A stretch of DNA of 64,000 nt from Tanypteryx hageni (lineage: Eukaryota > Arthropoda > Insecta > Odonata > Petaluridae). The translations under genes and the position numbers were made by a program. Positions 22,107 through 33,639 of this stretch are shown in pieces. How positions within the stretch are numbered: position 1 is the first letter of the stretch; each line of letters starts with the position of its first letter. The DNA is taken from assembly GCA_028673005.1 (NCBI GenBank), contig CM054115.1, forward strand, positions 2,356,001 through 2,420,000, written 5' to 3'. The notes under the pieces were generated by a model. The model was not told the origin of the DNA and made no database searches. It saw nothing but the letters and a program-made list of their open reading frames with translations.

Positions 22107-23560
22107 TAGGTTGTACCCTTTAATCGGAAATACCAGTTTTCAATTACAGTAAAATAGAACACTCAAAGCAAATCATTCAACTTGTGCTGTCATATTACTG
22201 GAAATCAAATTTGAAGATCTAACTCCTTAATTCTATGGTAGAATTTCATTAGATTCAGTACATAGACAATCATAAAATACAGGTAATGTTGAATTAGAAT
22301 CATTTCATTACATCAGGGCAGCCACCTTACTAGAAATTGAAGTTGAAATTTCGATTCCTGGATCTTCTGAGAGAAATGTGCTTAATTTATGCTGTGCTTC
22401 TTACAGGCACTACTTCATGTTTAACATTAAAATGTAACATAGGTGAAATTAGCTTTTAAATGAAATTTATAATGAAAATTATTTTAGGAACTAAATGAAT
22501 TTATAAATTTTATTTTGCATAAACAATGTTGAAACAATTCATACTCATTACCAGCTGTCTTATTATAATTTACTACTAATACTAATTTAGCATTGAATTG
22601 AGCATTTTTTTCATCCTAAGTTTTCAAACATGAGCAGTAGACTCTAAAGTCTCATCTTCCTGAAGAGATATTTATTTTAATTTGGTGTGACATATCACCA
22701 CAGGGATACTTTCTCATATATGTTCAATATAGAAAAATGTATTTTAATCTGATTATTATTATGAGAAGAAAGTGGAATGATTGGGCGATAGTAGGAGAAA
22801 AGAAATTCATCAAAGGAGGTTCCATATGGGGTCCAACATTGGCAACATTGTGTGAATGGGTTGTACAAACTTGGGATGAAATCAAAATGGAAATGGTTTA
22901 ATTAATCATTAATAATGTATATTTTAATAATTTTGCTGCAAATTATTAATAAATATTCCATTTTGGGGATCAGTGGTTTTCTGAATATCAGTACTGAATA
23001 CAGTAATAACCCTACCTTCAGTCTATGAGATGCAGGCTGATTTTTGGAGTAATTTTTCTTGAATATTATATAATTGGGCATGTGAATTGTTTCAAATGTT
23101 TACATGACAAAATTTATGGACAATAGTTGTAACAAGACTTAAATGAATGACATTTTAGGAAGTTTAGTTGTATATAAAAAGCTTTGATATGTTGACAACA
23201 AAAGGATGGCATGGTGTACGTTTCATTTGCATTTGAGTGTCACAGGACAAATTAGGGACATGAACAGAAGAACAAACGAAACAATGAAATTTTATTTTGG
23301 TACTTGTACAATAACCGGGAGAAGGTCACGACAGTAACACCAGCACTGACAGTGACAAAAAATTGAACTCCATTGGAACTTAGTTGGATCAGGGAAGGGA
23401 AATTTGAACATGAAGGAACATTTTACTCGGCCCCATTGGGTTGGGTAACTTAGGTGAAGTGTTTTTGGTTCCTTCCCATGTTCACTGTGTTCACTTTCCC
23501 AGGTTGGGTTTGGTAGCATCCATCTTAATATATACCAATCGCAGAAACTGTGAATTGATC
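22107..23560. other. intronic DNA with no recognised feature
   Basis: AT-rich to 23150. The stretch 23280-23560 is somewhat richer in G+C and lies just downstream of the BEL/Pao relic in that element's orientation, so it may be a remnant of it. No long terminal repeat could be confirmed. Confidence 0.4.
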
Positions 23561-24353
23561 AAAGTTAACATGATACAGAAAACATCATTTGTTGGACCCC
23601 AAGAGATGCCTAAAACCTTAGCAGACCCCAATTCAGCCTTGTCAAAAAATATTTTATTCTCTCATTTCTCTGCTGGAATCATTGACAAGACGTCTAAACA
23701 ATTAATGGACCATTTGCCCAAAGGAAAACCTCCCAAAGATAACAATTCAATCAACTGCTTTTGCAGTTCCAACACCTCTGCGATCTTATCAGCTCCGGTG
23801 ATGACGTCGTGTACGTAAGTCTCATGAAGAATGGCTTTACGAGGAAACTTAAAGCCTTCATCTTTGACCAACTGATGAAGGACTTGAATAGCCAAATAAG
23901 AGGACGATCCCACCCCATAGGTCGTCATATTTAATTCGAAATCCTCTAAGGCCTCAGAGATATTGTCACGCCACACAGCATGCTGATAACAACGATGTTC
24001 CGGAGTTTTCAATATTTGTTGATATATTTTGGCGATGTCCATCGTAAAAGCTACTGGGTAAAGACAAAATGTTAATAGAACAACAAAGATTTCCTTTTTA
24101 AGCTTAGAACCAGTAAACAAAACATCATTAAGAGAATTGCCGGAAGATGTGGGTGCCGAAGCATCAAACACCACCCGAGTCTTAACACCCGAAGGAATAA
24201 CCTTTGTAACTGCATGATGAGGCAAGTAAAGAGATTGGAATTTCTAGAAATGGACATATGGCCTAAGCTTTGATGTTCCTTCATAAAATTGGAATATTCC
24301 TCCCTCAAATCAGGCTTACATTGCAGCTGACGTTCCATTATTAGACATTGCAT
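23561..24353 (-). pseudogene. BEL/Pao reverse transcriptase relic
   Basis: Reads HHAVTKVIPSGVKTRVVFDA followed by SAPTSSGNSLNDVLFTG, the BEL/Pao RT opening. Next are VAFTMDIAKIYQQI (motif A Asp present), TTYGVGSSSYLAIQ, and YVHDVITG in place of YVDDVLTG, so one catalytic Asp is replaced by His. The tail KVLGISWGPTNDVF matches the conserved end of the domain. At least two frameshifts occur, near 24100 and 24230. Confidence 0.85.
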
Positions 24354-24770
24354 AACTGCGAGAGAATAAGACTAGCCAAGGGGAGGGAGAAATTTCCTAA
24401 AAGGTAAGGAAACCACTTATCTTCCCATATCATCCCTATAACAACTCTCCAAAAACAATTGCTCATAATAACTGTCATCAGGATTTTCAGGCACTGTCCG
24501 AATCAGCTCCTCTATTTCCCAAAAACGTTTTGTTGATCAACAGTGTCCTTTATTAAAGTGCACGATGCCATTGGATTTATTTTTGAAAGGTCCATATTAT
24601 CAATGCTGCCCATCAGTAGCCACTCAAAGATGGAATTTAATGCAATTAATTTGTCCGCGGAAATAATTTTCTGCCCACCTAGAAGAATCCAGGGGAAAAG
24701 ATCCATGCCCAATAAAAAATCGATTGGCGCAGGCCTGTCAAGCCCAGAAATGCTAAGGAAAAATGCTGCA

Positions 24771-25485
24771 TCATCCGTCTAATAGAGGATGGAAGAGGAA
24801 CATCAGGAAGATATCTGGTAGTTTGCAGCAAGACCACCGCAATAAATTCGAAAGAGAGGCTTTCCTTGGCAACAGAGAACACTGAACAATGCTGTCAGGG
24901 TATGCCAACGAAGTTTCAGACAACACTGTTAAATTGCCATGATAAGGTAAATTGGGCAATTTCAAGTGCTCTACTGCAGCAGCAGAAATAGCTGACACCT
25001 GAAGATCCGGAATCCACCATGAGGCGAATAGTCTGGGAGTGACCCTGCAAATCTAAAAGACGAACCACTGCAGTACCTAAGACCACCATGCTAGTCGAAT
25101 TGGATTTGGTATGTGACATTAAAGTAGCAGGGGTGGCCAGAGGCAACGACGAGAGAGCGGGAGCACACTACAAATCAGCCACGGATATGGAAGAGTCCAC
25201 CTGTGGCTCCAAAAGGGGTCTCACAGAGGAATTAATAGGGCTTGTATGAGGAGAATGCAAACTCACGTGATGAGCGCGTTGGCATTTAAGGCAACGAAGT
25301 GTCTTCCAAGGACGCTGTGGGGTCCAATGATCAAATCTCAAGCATTTGTAACAAAGCTTCTTAGAGCAAACGAAATTCAAATGCTGCTCCAAGCCCATCT
25401 CACGATATTTTTCATACTGATATAACAAGTGGGAAGAGAGACATAATGGACAACCGTCATGGTTGGGTGAATTAGACCTCACCAT
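24771..25485 (-). pseudogene. BEL/Pao gag zinc-knuckle and protease region
   Basis: Starts with CPLCLSSHLLYQYEKYREM, then LCYKCLRFDHW and LRCLKCQRAHHVSLH, the three Cys/His clusters of BEL/Pao gag. Downstream, LMVDSGSS is the retroviral-type aspartic protease active site (D-S-G retained). After a frameshift comes ISAAAVEHLKLPNLPYHG. It is broken but well preserved. Confidence 0.75.
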
Positions 25486-26550
25486 AATATTTTTGCCAAC
25501 GTAATTTTAGAGCATGAATTAGGTCTCCGAACCGGAGAACGCACATCTATACGTTTCGGAAATGCTCCCTGAGAAGTTTGCATAATCTTAATTTGCCTTT
25601 TGACAAAGTTAATAATTGCGTAATGTGTAAGAGAAGGAAACTCTTCGCCACTAAGACTCTCCTCAAAATGGGATAATTTATCCACACCAACGTCCAAACA
25701 AAACAAAAGAAATTCTCCCAAGTCAGGGATATTCAAAGTTCGAAGCACTGCATATACTTCAGAAAATGTACTGCTAAAGTTTTGCAAGTCAGATATGGAA
25801 TCTGACGAAATTGGTGAGAACTCAATTAATTTATCCATGTAACCAAAACCCAATACACATGATTATTATAATAATCGCATAGCTCCTTCCACGCTGTGGC
25901 ATAATATTTTTCACCAAATAGGACAGATTTAATGAGAGACAAGGCATCACCCAAAAGCACCATTTTTAAATAGCCAAATTTTTCCACTTCGGCAATATCC
26001 TGCCGATCGTGAACTATAGATTTAAACAAATCCCGAAACATTTCCCAATCAACCAAGGAACCCGAAAATCAGGGTATTTCAATAGTCGGGAGGTGAGATT
26101 TCTGCATATACACCAGTGAAATATTCGAAACAGCTAAACCGGCCACATTGCAAGACTCTGACAATTGCTTAATAAAATTCAAGACAGATATAACAAAATA
26201 GTATTACTCTTCCATTTTCACAGAGAGTTCTTCATCCGCACTTAATACATTGGACTGATTACATTCATGGCAAAAAGTTTTAATTGGACATCTTGAAAGG
26301 AAGAATAAACCTCCAAAAGATTCTTGGCCCTAGCATGAAAAACACGCAGATTAGGTGAAATTAGAACATTATTTTCCAAGGCGTTTAATTCATATGCTAA
26401 TGTACTAGCGGCCAAAATAGAAGACTCAACAATCTTACATTTGCTGCGAAACGCTTGGAGACGAGAGTCAAATTGTTCACATGTCATAATGCCGTGGCGT
26501 TTGCCTTCTTCCTGATTAACCATAACTAAAATTAGAAAAGATGCAAACAA
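25479..26550 (-). pseudogene. BEL/Pao gag relic
   Basis: The N-terminal part (26550-26242) has CEQFDSRLQAFRSKC-type coiled sequence. The middle (26056-25826) reads MFRDLFKSIVHD, VEKFGYLKMVLLGDA and SLIKSVLFGEKYYATAWKEL, the capsid-like block of BEL/Pao elements. The C-terminal part (25853-25479) has LRTLNIPDLGEFLLFCLD and LTHYAIINFVKRQ. Frameshifts and stops separate the three pieces. Confidence 0.7.
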
Positions 26551-26560
26551 TAAACCCTAA

Positions 26561-27800
26561 CTCATATGATTAATACCAACATTCCCGGGTTCGGAACCAA
26601 TTGGTTTTTGACCCGGAGCCACGATGCTCCCAAAAAGGTATTTGTGAATAAAAGCGGAAGGATGGCCTTTACTGGGTAATGAAAATAATTAAAGTGATGG
26701 GAATGGCTGTTGGAAAGAAAAGGAATAGAGAAAGGGTACAGGAAGGGAAGGCATGCTCACGTGTTCTGCCAATTTTCTAGATGTCTCCCGGGGTGGCCTC
26801 TCCATCCTCTGTCATTCTAAACTCTCGAGATGAAAAATGAAAAACGAAAGCAACACAATGAGTGCCGGAAGAAGGAGGGATATTTGAAAATGGTAAAATG
26901 GTAGGGCAAGGAACGGGGATGACAAAGGCCAGTTTATAACGTGCAAACAACCATATTACAAATTTCTGTATAGTTACACAATAAAAAATACAACACAATA
27001 TATATTTAAAATGTCATAATATAACCCAAACAGCCAACAAAACACAAAAATAAATGTCCACTACAGTACAAAATTCTACATAACAGCCCCAATGTATCCC
27101 AAGGACCACAAAACATCATTCCCCTGTCTTGCATTCTCCACTGGATGGATGCCCCCAGTTGGTCGTTTCATGCATTATTACTTCTACATTACAGGCATTG
27201 ATAGCTTTAACTCTGCTTTTCTGCATACTTCTAGCTTCTCGAAGGCACATAATCAGACCCCCATAACAGTACAATGACCACCATAGGTGAACCTACTCCG
27301 ATTCTAAAAACAGTTTTATGTCTCTCCACTTTTTTCCTCGAGGCGTTAATCCACCCTCTTTTTTGTTTAATAAGTCAATTACCATCCCCAGTTTTCCTTA
27401 CACACCTTCATATTCTGTCTGCATGCATTTTAACGCCACCACATAATTTTCCCCTTGACCTCGGTCAGCAAGCTGATCCAAGATTTTGTTCTCGCCATCA
27501 AAAGCATCTTTAAGTTTTTTATACTCCCAAGTTATCACTAATAAATTAAAATTAATGGCAATTCTCCACCTATATACCGAAAGCATCACATTCGATCATC
27601 TTTCGAAAACAATTCAATTACTTAATCTTGTCATACATGGCTTAGCCTCTGACACAGCAATACAAAACACGTAACAACTCATCAAAACAGTCATCTTCAT
27701 ATTTTCTCTTCTACCACAGTTCACGTGGTCTTAAATTATAAGAATTGGGATTTGGGAAGTTCAACAATGTCTGAAAGGGGAAGTCGTCGGGGGCACAAAG
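26561..27800. other. intronic DNA with no confident feature
   Basis: Several open frames occur on both strands, but none shows a recognisable motif. Composition is more even than the AT-rich flanks, so old transposon remnants are likely. No terminal repeats were found. Confidence 0.4.
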
Positions 27801-28700
27801 CAGCAGAAAGGCAAATTGTTATCACCATGAATAAAATCCAACGTAGCTAATATAGGTGTCTATCGACTGGGAATAACATACATAACAATACCCAAGGAAT
27901 TGACCAATATAATATGACATGGTGGCCATAAGGGGCGGGGGAGGCAGAGGAAATCGTAATAAAATGTTGGCAATATCTTTCGACTGTGAATTACATACAG
28001 ATTAATAATACACATGAAAATAGTACTCCGAATCGGTATGGTGAGAAAGGGGATTGGAACAATTTAAAAAAATTATATCTTTCTAAGAATAATGCAAGTG
28101 AAAGATTGGACTACCCCTGATAGTGAACTTATTAATTATCATTGTAATCTTTAAATATGTATGTATGTATGTACATGAACTACTATGCTTTGGAAAATTT
28201 ATCGAAGTGGAAATATATGAAAAAGATAGTAACTGAAAAATCACCCACGTCCTAACTCTGTAGGTTGTTCCATTTCTTAAGCTGTTGAAGACTGCTTTTT
28301 GTGCCAAAAGCTAGGGATTCCTTTCTCTCCTAACTCCCTTTTCTTTTTCCCCTTCTCTATAAATTTTTAGACAATTGTCTTACATATTGGAATTGATTCT
28401 ACCATAATTCATCGTGGTCATTTTGTACCACATCAATTCATCGCATGGAAAATTCGTTCTAAGACAAATTCGTCATATGGCATATTCATAGGAAGTCAAA
28501 TTCACCACAAATACAGGAATCGTTGAGGAAATGGGAAATATTCTTCTGTTATTTTCAGGGATAGTCAAGGGAATAGGATCACTCTTTCTGTATTAATACT
28601 GTGAGCAATAATGGTCGGTTTATGGTAAGGGGTGAATATTTTTTCCAACAAAATATTTTTCTGTTATTTTCACAAATGTTTGAGGAAACAGGATAATGAA
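27801..28700 (+). repeat. left arm of a long inverted repeat
   Basis: Reads nearly continuously as the reverse complement of 35460-36646. Shared phrases include CAGCAGAAAGG, ATAGGTGTC-ATCGACTGG, AATATGACATGGTGGCC, GAAATCGTAATAAAA, GCTTTTTGTGCCAAAAGCTA and ACTATGCTTTGG-like blocks. The outer boundary is 27801, where similarity stops abruptly in both arms. Near the inner end it contains AATTCGTC-type short repeats (28430-28510) and about two units of a roughly 110-120 bp repeat (28500-28690). A run of ATGT repeats lies at 28154-28172. Non-coding. Confidence 0.85.
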
Positions 28701-29019
28701 AAAGTAACTCAAGAATACATTTCTCCCTAATTAGTTTAGAGGGGTAATGGGGGACTCAAAATATTTAATTGTTTTTAAAAATTCTTTGTAATTGACTTAA
28801 TTACTCCCTTTGAACATTTTTTTGTTAAATTGTCTTCTTTATGCAAAAAAAATATTTAAAATAACTCTTTTAAATATCCTGTGAAAACGGCATCCTGGTT
28901 GAAGAGAGAGTAGTAAGGGGTACGTGACGTCATTGTATGCCTTACGACCGTACTGAAAGCACGTGGTTTTGATACTTCGTCCTGATGGTTTTCCAGATAT
29001 CATAGCTAAAATAGAGAAT
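28701..29019. other. DNA between left arm and THAP relic
   Basis: AT-rich, then a GC-richer stretch (28890-28980) that could be 5' flanking sequence of the THAP relic. No motif is assigned. Confidence 0.35.
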
Positions 29020-29228
29020 ATGGAACTTAAGAAGGGTTATAAGTATTGTCTGGTACCTCAGTGCTTAAATACAACGATTAAAACCCCAAGAAAATTGTTC
29101 TTCACACTACCGGGCTCCTTGAGAAGAAATTAGAAGCAGAGAATATTGTGGTTGAAAGCCATGAGGAGATACGCATCTGATATATCGGAACGTACAACTG
29201 CATTTGTCTGCGAAGATCATTTTAATGT
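29020..29228 (+). pseudogene. THAP zinc-finger domain exon, one stop
   Basis: From the ATG at 29020 the frame gives MELKKGYKYCLVPQC (C-x4-C), TPRKLFFTLPGS, WLKAMRRYASDI, and VCEDHFN (C-x2-H-F). This is a C2CH THAP domain, a DNA-binding zinc finger found in P-element-type transposases and many transposon-derived genes. One in-frame TAG (codon 38, near 29131) interrupts it. After HFN the sequence is GTAAAT, a plausible splice donor, and no continuation was recognised downstream. It faces the SWIM/YqaJ-type relic, which lies on the opposite strand to the right. Confidence 0.8.
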
Positions 29229-29639
29229 AAATACTAGTTATATGTATGTACGAAATTTTATTGCTTTGTATTTTAGTTTATGACTTATGTCGGCATTACA
29301 TTGACATGATGCATATATTTCTGGAGAACATTGAAAGAGTAAATTATATTTTTATATTTCAAAGATTAGCATATATATTTTAACAAAACCTCTATAATGT
29401 AATATAACTATTCTAAATACGTAAGATCAAATGGAAATCGTTGGGCTATGGGTTTATTAAGCAAATAATTACTGTTGCAGTGCATATATTTAAGTACCAA
29501 GTTTTTAAGCAAATACTTTTACAAATGTTACATATTAAGTTAGTTCTGTAATTTAAATATTTTAATAAATTTGTTCACATAATATCCATGACAGCATGGT
29601 ATTTTGAAGGATCATGTTTAGCTAAATAAGGGCAGTCAT
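29229..29639. other. AT-rich spacer between THAP and SWIM/YqaJ-type relics
   Basis: No coding region is recognised. It could include the intron following the THAP exon. Confidence 0.4.
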
Positions 29640-30611
29640 GGCACTCGACAGACGTGACTAAATCTTCTTCTTCATCTACAACTACACTCACTTCATAACC
29701 TCTTTATCTTATTGTGTTCATGGCAAATCTTGCCTTTAACAATACATATTTTTCCTTCTCGTTTCAGTTTAACAATCCAACAGCATTATTAACATAGTCT
29801 TTCCTCATTGACCTTAAACGGAGAAAAAAGCCATAAAAGCAGCGATGAAATTCGTGACATATACAAAAGAGACATGCAGTTATTACAAACACTTCTACAG
29901 TTTTTCTTTTCACAAGTATAGGTAATAACTAAGGCAGATAGACACTTAAAACAACAAACTTCACCACATTTCCTATAGAGAAGACACACGGAAACTAAGT
30001 TCATTCACATAAATTTTGTATATTTGTCAATATTTGACCCGATGATTCTGTAAAGGCAGATGATGGTGATTATTCACTGAAACCAGTCGTGTTTTATTTA
30101 ATATATTTTGTGGAAATTAGCAAAAGTTTAATATAAATAAAAAATACTATCGAGCATTTTAATGTTATTTTATTGTGGAATTCCACGAAGTCTCGGCCTC
30201 GTCCATTACCTTTTGTATACTTATCTAACTATATTTTACTTACTAGATACTAGGGCAGCATGGGAAACAATACAAAAATAAATATTCTATAATATTAGTT
30301 AAAACTAGAGTTGTTTTATTCATTTAATATGGGAAATCTGCTTTAAGATGTCAATCTATCTTTTACATATCTTCTGCATTTCAGTCAAAATAATAGTACT
30401 ATTACAATAACTGAAAATAAAAGCGCTACATTGAACTTGTTTTATCAATTAAATGTAATATAAACCTATCCGCCTTCACTCCATGCATTTCAACATCTGT
30501 ATATTGCTCCCTAGGACTTCCAATGTACTGCAAAAACATGTACAAATCAACGTTGGGCAAATTATCAGATCTGGCTACACAAAACCCTTCATATGCCATT
30601 TTGCAAAACAC
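29640..30611 (-). pseudogene. SWIM/YqaJ-type transposon-associated gene, 5' part, with intron
   Basis: Two minus-strand exons join across a GT-AG intron (29813-30465). Exon 1 has MAYEGFCVARSDNLPNVDLY and DVEMHGVKADR. Exon 2 has SMRKDYVNNAVG, then after a frameshift IVKLKREGKICIVKGKICHE, and after another YEVSVVVDEEEDLVTSVECH. The result resembles the N-terminal region of uncharacterised arthropod proteins that read GVKAS-x-SSR...LKRDG...C-x-EH and often carry a SWIM-like Cys cluster and a YqaJ-type nuclease domain further on. Neither downstream domain is present here. A pogo element starts just upstream of exon 1 (30636). Confidence 0.6.
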
Positions 30612-30639
30612 ACAGCAAAATAAATACAGGAAGGTGCAG

Positions 30640-30845
30640 TAGGGGAAGCATGGGTACAGTGAGACACAAAAATTTAATTGTCAACTTTATTGTGATTAAC
30701 AAATATTTTATTAAAATAACTCTATGATAGAAAATATTACCATATTAACTTTAATTGCAGAATGATATTGAACATTATCATAAAGAAAAACAATATTTAA
30801 AAAATATTTGAAAAATACTTAAAATGTCTCACTGTTCCCCCCTTT
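30640..30845. repeat. left subterminal repeats of pogo element
   Basis: GGGTACAGTGAGACAC (30652) is the reverse complement of GTGTCTCACTGTACCC, and ATGTCTCACTGTTCCCC lies near 30824. These are two copies of the TGTCTCACTGTTCCC motif at the left end of the pogo element, in opposite orientations. Confidence 0.75.
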
Positions 30846-30883
30846 CGTAGAAATGTCACTTCACGCTCAGATGAGTTTTTAAG

Positions 30884-31630
30884 TCAAGACAACACTTTTC
30901 CAAAATAAAAAAAATTTTCTTTCCCTTTAAATTGAACTAACACATATTTATCAGCAACGAGATCCTGAGAAAAATGAAGGTGACGAGTTGACTTGGGCTC
31001 GCATGTGTCTGTCTCTTCCTTGTCACTAAATAATTTTGTTCTAATTTTCTTGCCAACCTTCAATGGAAAACTAAGGGATGTTGTTGGGGTTTTCCTTTTT
31101 CTCATTTCCAAATGCATTTCCTCTGGAGTATCGGTAGCTATCATGGTTTTCCCCTTCCTCCTCCTGTTGTTTGAAATTCTCGGCTTTACTTTTGGAAACC
31201 CTCTGATGTCTTCAGGGCTTAAATAGGTTTTCATAGAAGGAGATATTTTGAGCATAATTTCAGGTGCATCAGAATTTGTAGTTTTGTTAATTCCTGATTG
31301 GGAAGATCCTGTTACATCTACAGGTTGAGGTCTGTAACTTATGGAACTGGATAAGAAGTCATCTTCTGTAAATATGTGCCTATCAAAAGGAAATATGCCT
31401 GTTTTCTTTAATGCAGCTGTTATGTTCAATGGTGTCATAGCTCTTGGATATGCAATGCCAACACAAAAAGCCACATTGTAAATAGAAAATGTTTCACCTG
31501 GATGCGACATCATCCATGAATCTACAGAAGCATTGTAGTATGTTTGAAATGGTTTCAAAAGACCTACGTCAAGTGGCTGAAGTTTAGTTGTGCAGTGCAG
31601 TGGTAGGGTCAGCACAGTTATACCACTTTC
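30884..31630 (-). pseudogene. pogo transposase, C-terminal part
   Basis: Continues the frame after the stop at 31631-31633. LTLPLHCTTKLQPLDVGLLK contains the third catalytic Asp (P-L-D-V), followed by NAFC-like and GIFPFDRHIFTEDDF blocks, which are the usual end of pogo/Jerky-type DDE domains. A long basic, low-complexity tail follows (SNNRRRKGK and KRKTPTTSLSFP), ending YVLVQFKGKENFFYFGKVL. It is the longest unbroken piece of the element. Confidence 0.85.
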
Positions 31631-32254
31631 TTAGCACAAGTCAATAGATTCAAGAGACAAATGGCTTTGGTGGTTGTCCATGATAAGTAAGGCAGGATTT
31701 TCCTTGGAACAATAAGTTTGTTTGATGAAACGTTGAAGGACTTGCACAAAACATACAGAATTCATCCATCCCCCTTTGGTTGATAAGCCCAAAGTTTCAT
31801 TAGGTGCCCCTGTAATCATATGCTCTTTAAAATGCACCCTCGGAAAAACCATTGCAAGTGGAACACTATTTCCAGCAGCATTAACAATGCAGCATGTTGT
31901 GACAAGAGTTCCACGTTCAGCACTGGTGACTTTGCTCACTTGTTTCATTCCCTTTTGTGCTAAAACTTTTTGAGAGTTTTGTACGGTTAAAGTTCCTGTT
32001 TCATCCAAGTTGTAAGCATGCAGTCCATTGGAAAAATTTTTATGACGATTCATTACGTCCTCCAGTTTATCAAAAAATAAAGTCACATTAAATTTGTTAA
32101 AACTCAAAGCTCGGGATAAACTACACCCTTCAGGAGTCCGTAATGACAATGATGGAAATCTTTTGCAAAATCCTTTCAACCAATCAACTAATGCTAGCTT
32201 TTCAACGTGCCACTGTTTAGGAATAGTGACACTATTTTTTTGTTGCCAGTTCAT
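31631..32254 (-). pseudogene. pogo transposase, catalytic core
   Basis: Has WLKGFCKRFPSLSLRTPEG (CENP-B-like second DNA-binding helix region), YNLDETGTLTVQ (first catalytic Asp) and LLIMDNHQSHLSLE (second Asp). It ends at one in-frame TAA after IDLC. The following triplets read ESGITVLTLPLH, as expected for the family, so this is a simple nonsense mutation. Upstream it joins the 32232-32564 segment by a frameshift in a run of seven T (32235-32241 on the + strand). Confidence 0.85.
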
Positions 32255-32564
32255 AGGCTAGCTGGCAGCAATCTTTCAGTGACAATCCATAAAACATTTT
32301 TGAACATGTAACAAGATAATCCATGAGAGACTGCTCCAATTCTGATGGAAAAATCTGCTTCACTCTGTAGTTTGGGCACATTCTAGCTGATGGGTTATTT
32401 TTGTACTTTTGAACATATCGGCTCAATGTCTGAAATGCTACACCTTTTTCTTTAGCAGCTGTCCTAATGCTTTTGTGATGCTTTATGACCAGCTCTGCTG
32501 CTTCCCTCATAGTGGCTTCAGGGAATCTCCCTACTTCCTTGTCTGATTTATTCACTCTTGGCAT
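32232..32564 (-). pseudogene. pogo transposase, N-terminal DNA-binding part
   Basis: I take the start at MPRVNKSDKEVG (ATG at 32564), although the frame is open to 32627. MREAAELVIKHHKSIRTAAK and GVAFQTLSRYV form a psq/CENP-B-type helix-turn-helix. The segment ends in ELATKK at a homopolymer run; a one-base shift there leads directly into the catalytic part. Confidence 0.85.
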
Positions 32565-32884
32565 CTTGGTTGTACTGGTAAAAGAAATTTTGGTTAACTT
32601 TAATAATTTTCTTGTCCCATTACTCAATGTATTTTATATAGCCATTCTTAAGCCAGAACATGCATGCATTTATTTACCACAGGCTTTATATTAAAATGAG
32701 CAAAAGAATCAAAGCGATCATTCAATTTCACTCAGAAAAAACACCATAAATAGATTACATTTTCTGATATTAGCTTATCCCAGCTTAAGGAATAGAACTA
32801 ATTTCATGTTGTTCGTTTGTTTAATAATGAAAATATATAACAGATCAACAAGAGAAAAGGGAAATATGCAGCATGTGGGAAGGA

Positions 32885-33300
32885 GGGAACATTGAGACAT
32901 TACTCACTGTTCCCTCTTCTCAAATGTCTCAATGTTCCCTGTAGCACATGCTCCATAAACTCTGAGGCCAACACTTTAATATACCACCATTCCACATGCA
33001 AAATAAGGGTTAGTAAACTAAATGATCATGCTTTCATGTGATGGAAACGAAATTTCTGTATTAATCTTAATTTTCTAGAAAAAAAAATATTTACAGAGAC
33101 TTAACAATTAAATTTGGAGACACCGATTTAACAAAAATAATTTTATAACGCACCTATAACAACTTCAGCCATTCAGTATGGAAATTTTCATTCTTCATTT
33201 GTTTTCTCAAGCATCTGTCAGTGATGCCAACATTGGAATTTCCTAATTAACTTATAATAACCACTGTCTCACTGTTCCCACTGTCTCGCTGTACCCACTC
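32885..33300. repeat. right subterminal repeats of pogo element
   Basis: Copies of the same motif: GGAACATTGAGACAT (reverse orientation, 32886), ACTCACTGTTCCCTC (32902), ATGTCTCAATGTTCCC (32924), CTGTCTCACTGTTCCC (33263) and CTGTCTCGCTGTACCC (33280). The clustering at both ends suggests transposase-binding sites. Confidence 0.75.
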
Positions 33301-33312
33301 TTCCCCTACTCC

Positions 33313-33639
33313 TACCAATATTTCTTCTAAGATGGAGTATAGAGGAAAACTACAGAATTATGTCTTTCAAGCTTCTACTTCTATATTAGCATGGCTAGCA
33401 TCAACTAACATGCTTGTGGCATTCACTGATGTCACTAAACACATGGTAAACTTCGGCTACCAATCAGATGTGATCGGGTTCTGCATTAACTCATCTTTTT
33501 TAAATTGCTTTTTTTATAAATATCTTTTTAAAATTTAGCAAAAAAACTTTATATTTGCCTATAACAATAGCCAAAATTTTTGGTAATTCCCGATATTTAT
33601 ATATATATATATATTATTTTCTGAATTTACCTTTAATTT
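33313..33639. other. short spacer between pogo and LINE
   Basis: AT-rich sequence with a (TA)n run at 33598-33613. The LINE coding sequence becomes recognisable after 33640, though its element may start earlier. Confidence 0.5.

Larger units (their letters stand above)
23561..26560 (-). mobile_element. BEL/Pao LTR retrotransposon relic
   Basis: On the minus strand, gag (26550-25480), Cys-rich knuckles and protease (25485-24770) and reverse transcriptase (24350-23570) follow in BEL/Pao order. Each is interrupted by frameshifts. The integrase and 3' LTR are missing. Sequence just upstream of gag (26580-26630) contains GC-rich TTCCGAACCCGGGA and GGCTCCGGG blocks that could be primer-binding or LTR-border remnants. 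No LTR pair was found. Confidence 0.8.
30636..33312 (-). mobile_element. pogo-superfamily transposon, nearly intact, 2,677 bp
   Basis: Inverted termini: left GCAGTAGGGGAAGCATGGGT, right on the other strand GGAGTAGGGGAAGAGTGGGT. TA follows the right end (33313-33314); the left TA is not clean. It encodes one transposase on the minus strand with only one frameshift and one stop. Near both ends the motif TGTCTCACTGTTCCC recurs (see repeat entries). Pogo elements move by cut-and-paste into TA. Confidence 0.9.

Noticed and set aside
23290..23560. 3' LTR of the BEL/Pao relic
   Set aside because: I could not match it to any sequence on the gag side of the element, so no LTR pair is claimed.
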